NCBI RefSeq assembly: GCF_900156415.1
Contig: NZ_FTNM01000001.1
Coordinates: 248,001-312,000 of the forward strand
DNA length: 64,000 nucleotides
Origin: Pontibacter lucknowensis
GTDB taxonomy: Bacteria > Bacteroidota > Bacteroidia > Cytophagales > Hymenobacteraceae
Direction: 5' to 3'
The notes below the pieces were generated by a model. The model was not told where the DNA came from, made no database searches, and was given only the letters and a program-made list of their open reading frames with translations. Positions 62,515-64,000 of this stretch are shown one piece after another; position 1 is the stretch's first letter; each line of letters begins with the position of its first letter. The position numbers and the translations under genes are program-made.

Positions 62515-64000
62515 ATGAAGCAAGGCAAATCAAAAAAATCATACTTCTTACTTAATCTGATTCTTTTGCTTTTATCTTACATTTTCACTCCTTCCCCGGT
62601 ACAGGCCCAGTACCGACCGGAGACCGACTTACAAGAGCTTTTTCGCGATGTGCAGCTCCTGCCTGTTTTCCCGGATTCCAAAACCTTTGCCGATTGTGTG
62701 CCTCTGCAGGAACCAGCGCATATTTTGCAGGCTTACCGGGAGCAACGTGCGCAGCCTGGCTTCGATTTAAAGGAGTTCGTGCTGGAGCATTTTCTGTTAC
62801 CAACGCAGCCTTCTTCTAATTTCACGACCGACACCAGTCTTTCCGTAACAGCACATATACGACAACTCTGGCCTGTGCTCACCCGCATGCCTGATGAAAG
62901 CGGTGGCTCGCTCCTGCCCCTCCCCCATGCCTATGTGGTACCAGGTGGCCGCTTTCAGGAGATCTACTACTGGGACAGCTTCTTCACTATGCTGGGGCTG
63001 CAGGTAAGCGGCGAAAAAGCCCTCATCCAGCACATGGTCGACAATTTTACGCACCTCATCCATACCACCGGTCATATACCGAACGGCAACCGCAGCTATT
63101 ACCTCAGCCGCTCCCAACCGCCCTTTTATGCGCTGATGCTGCATCTGCTCACCCAGGAGATGGGCCGCGATGTATTGGTAAAATATGCCTCCGCACTTCG
63201 AAAAGAATACGCGTTCTGGATGGATGGTGCCGAGCAGCTTAGCCCTGCTACCCCGACTCACCGACGGGTGGTGCTTTTGCCGGACGGCAGCATCCTCAAC
63301 CGCTACTGGGACGACCAACCAGCTCCGCGCCCTGAGGCTTACAAAGAAGACGTACACATCGCCCAGGAGTCGGGCAGGCAGCCGGAGGAGGTATACCGCC
63401 ACATCAGAGCCGCCGCCGAGTCGGGCTGGGACTTTAGCAGCCGCTGGTTCGCCGACAAGCAAAACCTGAACACGATCCATACCACCGACATTCTGCCTGT
63501 AGACCTCAACTCACTGCTCTTCCACATGGAGCTGACACTAGCTGAGATGGCTGAACTGGAGCGTAGCCCTGCTGAGGCGCGTCTGTTCCGCCAGAAAGCC
63601 AAGGCCCGCCGCAAAGCGGTACTCCAGCACATGTGGCACGAGGCAGACGGCTTCTTCTACGATTATGATTTTGTGCAGGGCGCTACCACCAACATCCCGA
63701 CATTGGCCTCTGTTTACCCGCTATACTTCTGCATGGCCAAGCGTCGCCAGGCAGCTGCCGTCGCCGAACGCCTGCAGCAGGACTTCCTGAAGGCAGGTGG
63801 ACTCGCCACTACCCTGGTGCACACCAACCAGCAATGGGACGCGCCGAATGGCTGGGCGCCGCTGCAGTGGATGAGCATACAGGCACTGCGCAACTATAAG
63901 CACGAAGAACTGGCCCGTACCATTGCAACCCGTTGGATTACCCTCGGCACTGAAGTACACGAGAGTACAGGCAAAATGGTGGAGAAGTATAATGTAGAAA
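62515..64000 (+). CDS. treA: Periplasmic trehalase, partial
   Basis: 495 codons are visible from the ATG at 62515; the gene continues past the window end (full-length GH37 trehalases are about 520-560). Signal peptide ends PSPVQAQ. Both trehalase signatures are present: PGGRFQEIYYWDSFF (about residues 143-157) and QWDAPNGWAP (about 441-450). Substrate contacts HIPNGNRSYYLSRSQPP and WDFSSRW also fit. Cuts trehalose to two glucose molecules in the periplasm. Confidence 0.95.
   Translation, partial: MKQGKSKKSYFLLNLILLLLSYIFTPSPVQAQYRPETDLQELFRDVQLLPVFPDSKTFADCVPLQEPAHILQAYREQRAQPGFDLKEFVLEHFLLPTQPSSNFTTDTSLSVTAHIRQLWPVLTRMPDESGGSLLPLPHAYVVPGGRFQEIYYWDSFFTMLGLQVSGEKALIQHMVDNFTHLIHTTGHIPNGNRSYYLSRSQPPFYALMLHLLTQEMGRDVLVKYASALRKEYAFWMDGAEQLSPATPTHRRVVLLPDGSILNRYWDDQPAPRPEAYKEDVHIAQESGRQPEEVYRHIRAAAESGWDFSSRWFADKQNLNTIHTTDILPVDLNSLLFHMELTLAEMAELERSPAEARLFRQKAKARRKAVLQHMWHEADGFFYDYDFVQGATTNIPTLASVYPLYFCMAKRRQAAAVAERLQQDFLKAGGLATTLVHTNQQWDAPNGWAPLQWMSIQALRNYKHEELARTIATRWITLGTEVHESTGKMVEKYNVE

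Overview
The window looks like a chromosomal segment of an aerobic Bacteroidota bacterium, most likely order Cytophagales, family Hymenobacteraceae (Pontibacter-like). This is inferred from SusC/SusD pairs, type IX secretion (T9SS) proteins, a T9SS C-terminal sorting domain, few Shine-Dalgarno sequences, one clear TTTG-N20-TAnnTTTG promoter, and Bacteroidota-type families (DUF4212, DUF6702, GH3, PorQ). No tRNA, rRNA, CRISPR array, phage or intact insertion sequence was seen.

Layout. 1-8.3 kb: two divergent SusC-type TonB-dependent receptors (one cut by the window edge) across a 1.06 kb AT-rich gap, the second followed by a SusD-type lipoprotein. 8.3-16 kb, minus strand: a housekeeping run of plsC, gatC, a 1014-residue membrane/TPR protein, a LolD/MacB-type ATPase, PduO-type cobalamin adenosyltransferase, ilvE, and prfB with its programmed frameshift. 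16-18 kb: Nudix hydrolase, a RidA gene remnant, a small lipoprotein and a two-DTG aspartyl protease. 18-32.5 kb, minus strand: a large acetate/propionate locus with zinc-ribbon/HTH protein, porin, DUF4212 subunit, ActP-like symporter, small membrane protein, symporter-histidine kinase fusion, single-domain response regulator, propionyl-CoA synthetase, acetyl-CoA synthetase, a cNMP/CBS/DUF294 nucleotidyltransferase and a DEDDh exonuclease. 32.5-42 kb: SDR, a hypothetical, hslU, porQ, lon, then a divergent PorE-like OmpA protein and DUF4184. 42-48 kb, minus strand: GH3, dxr, rseP, LysM protein, DUF6702. 48-54 kb: OsmC, a PH-like membrane protein, dnaA, a 5'-nucleotidase split over two genes, and a T9SS cargo protein. 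54-64 kb: M20 amidohydrolase, methylmalonyl-CoA mutase small and large subunits with a lipoprotein gene between them, a hypothetical, two Thr/Gly-repeat lipoproteins, and a periplasmic trehalase cut by the window end.

How they fit together. Propionyl-CoA synthetase, both mutase subunits and the cobalamin adenosyltransferase outline propionate use through methylmalonyl-CoA to succinyl-CoA. The porin, symporter, acetyl-CoA synthetase and kinase form an acetate uptake and sensing set resembling the CrbS/CrbR acetate switch of gammaproteobacteria, but with a regulator that has no output domain.

The most striking signal that gene calls do not explain is the heptamer AGGTATA (complement TATACCT). 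By eye it occurs about 100 times in 64 kb, against about 8 expected for a random 7-mer on both strands. It falls in both orientations, in all three codon frames, between genes and in hairpin loops. It behaves like a highly iterated DNA motif of unknown function.
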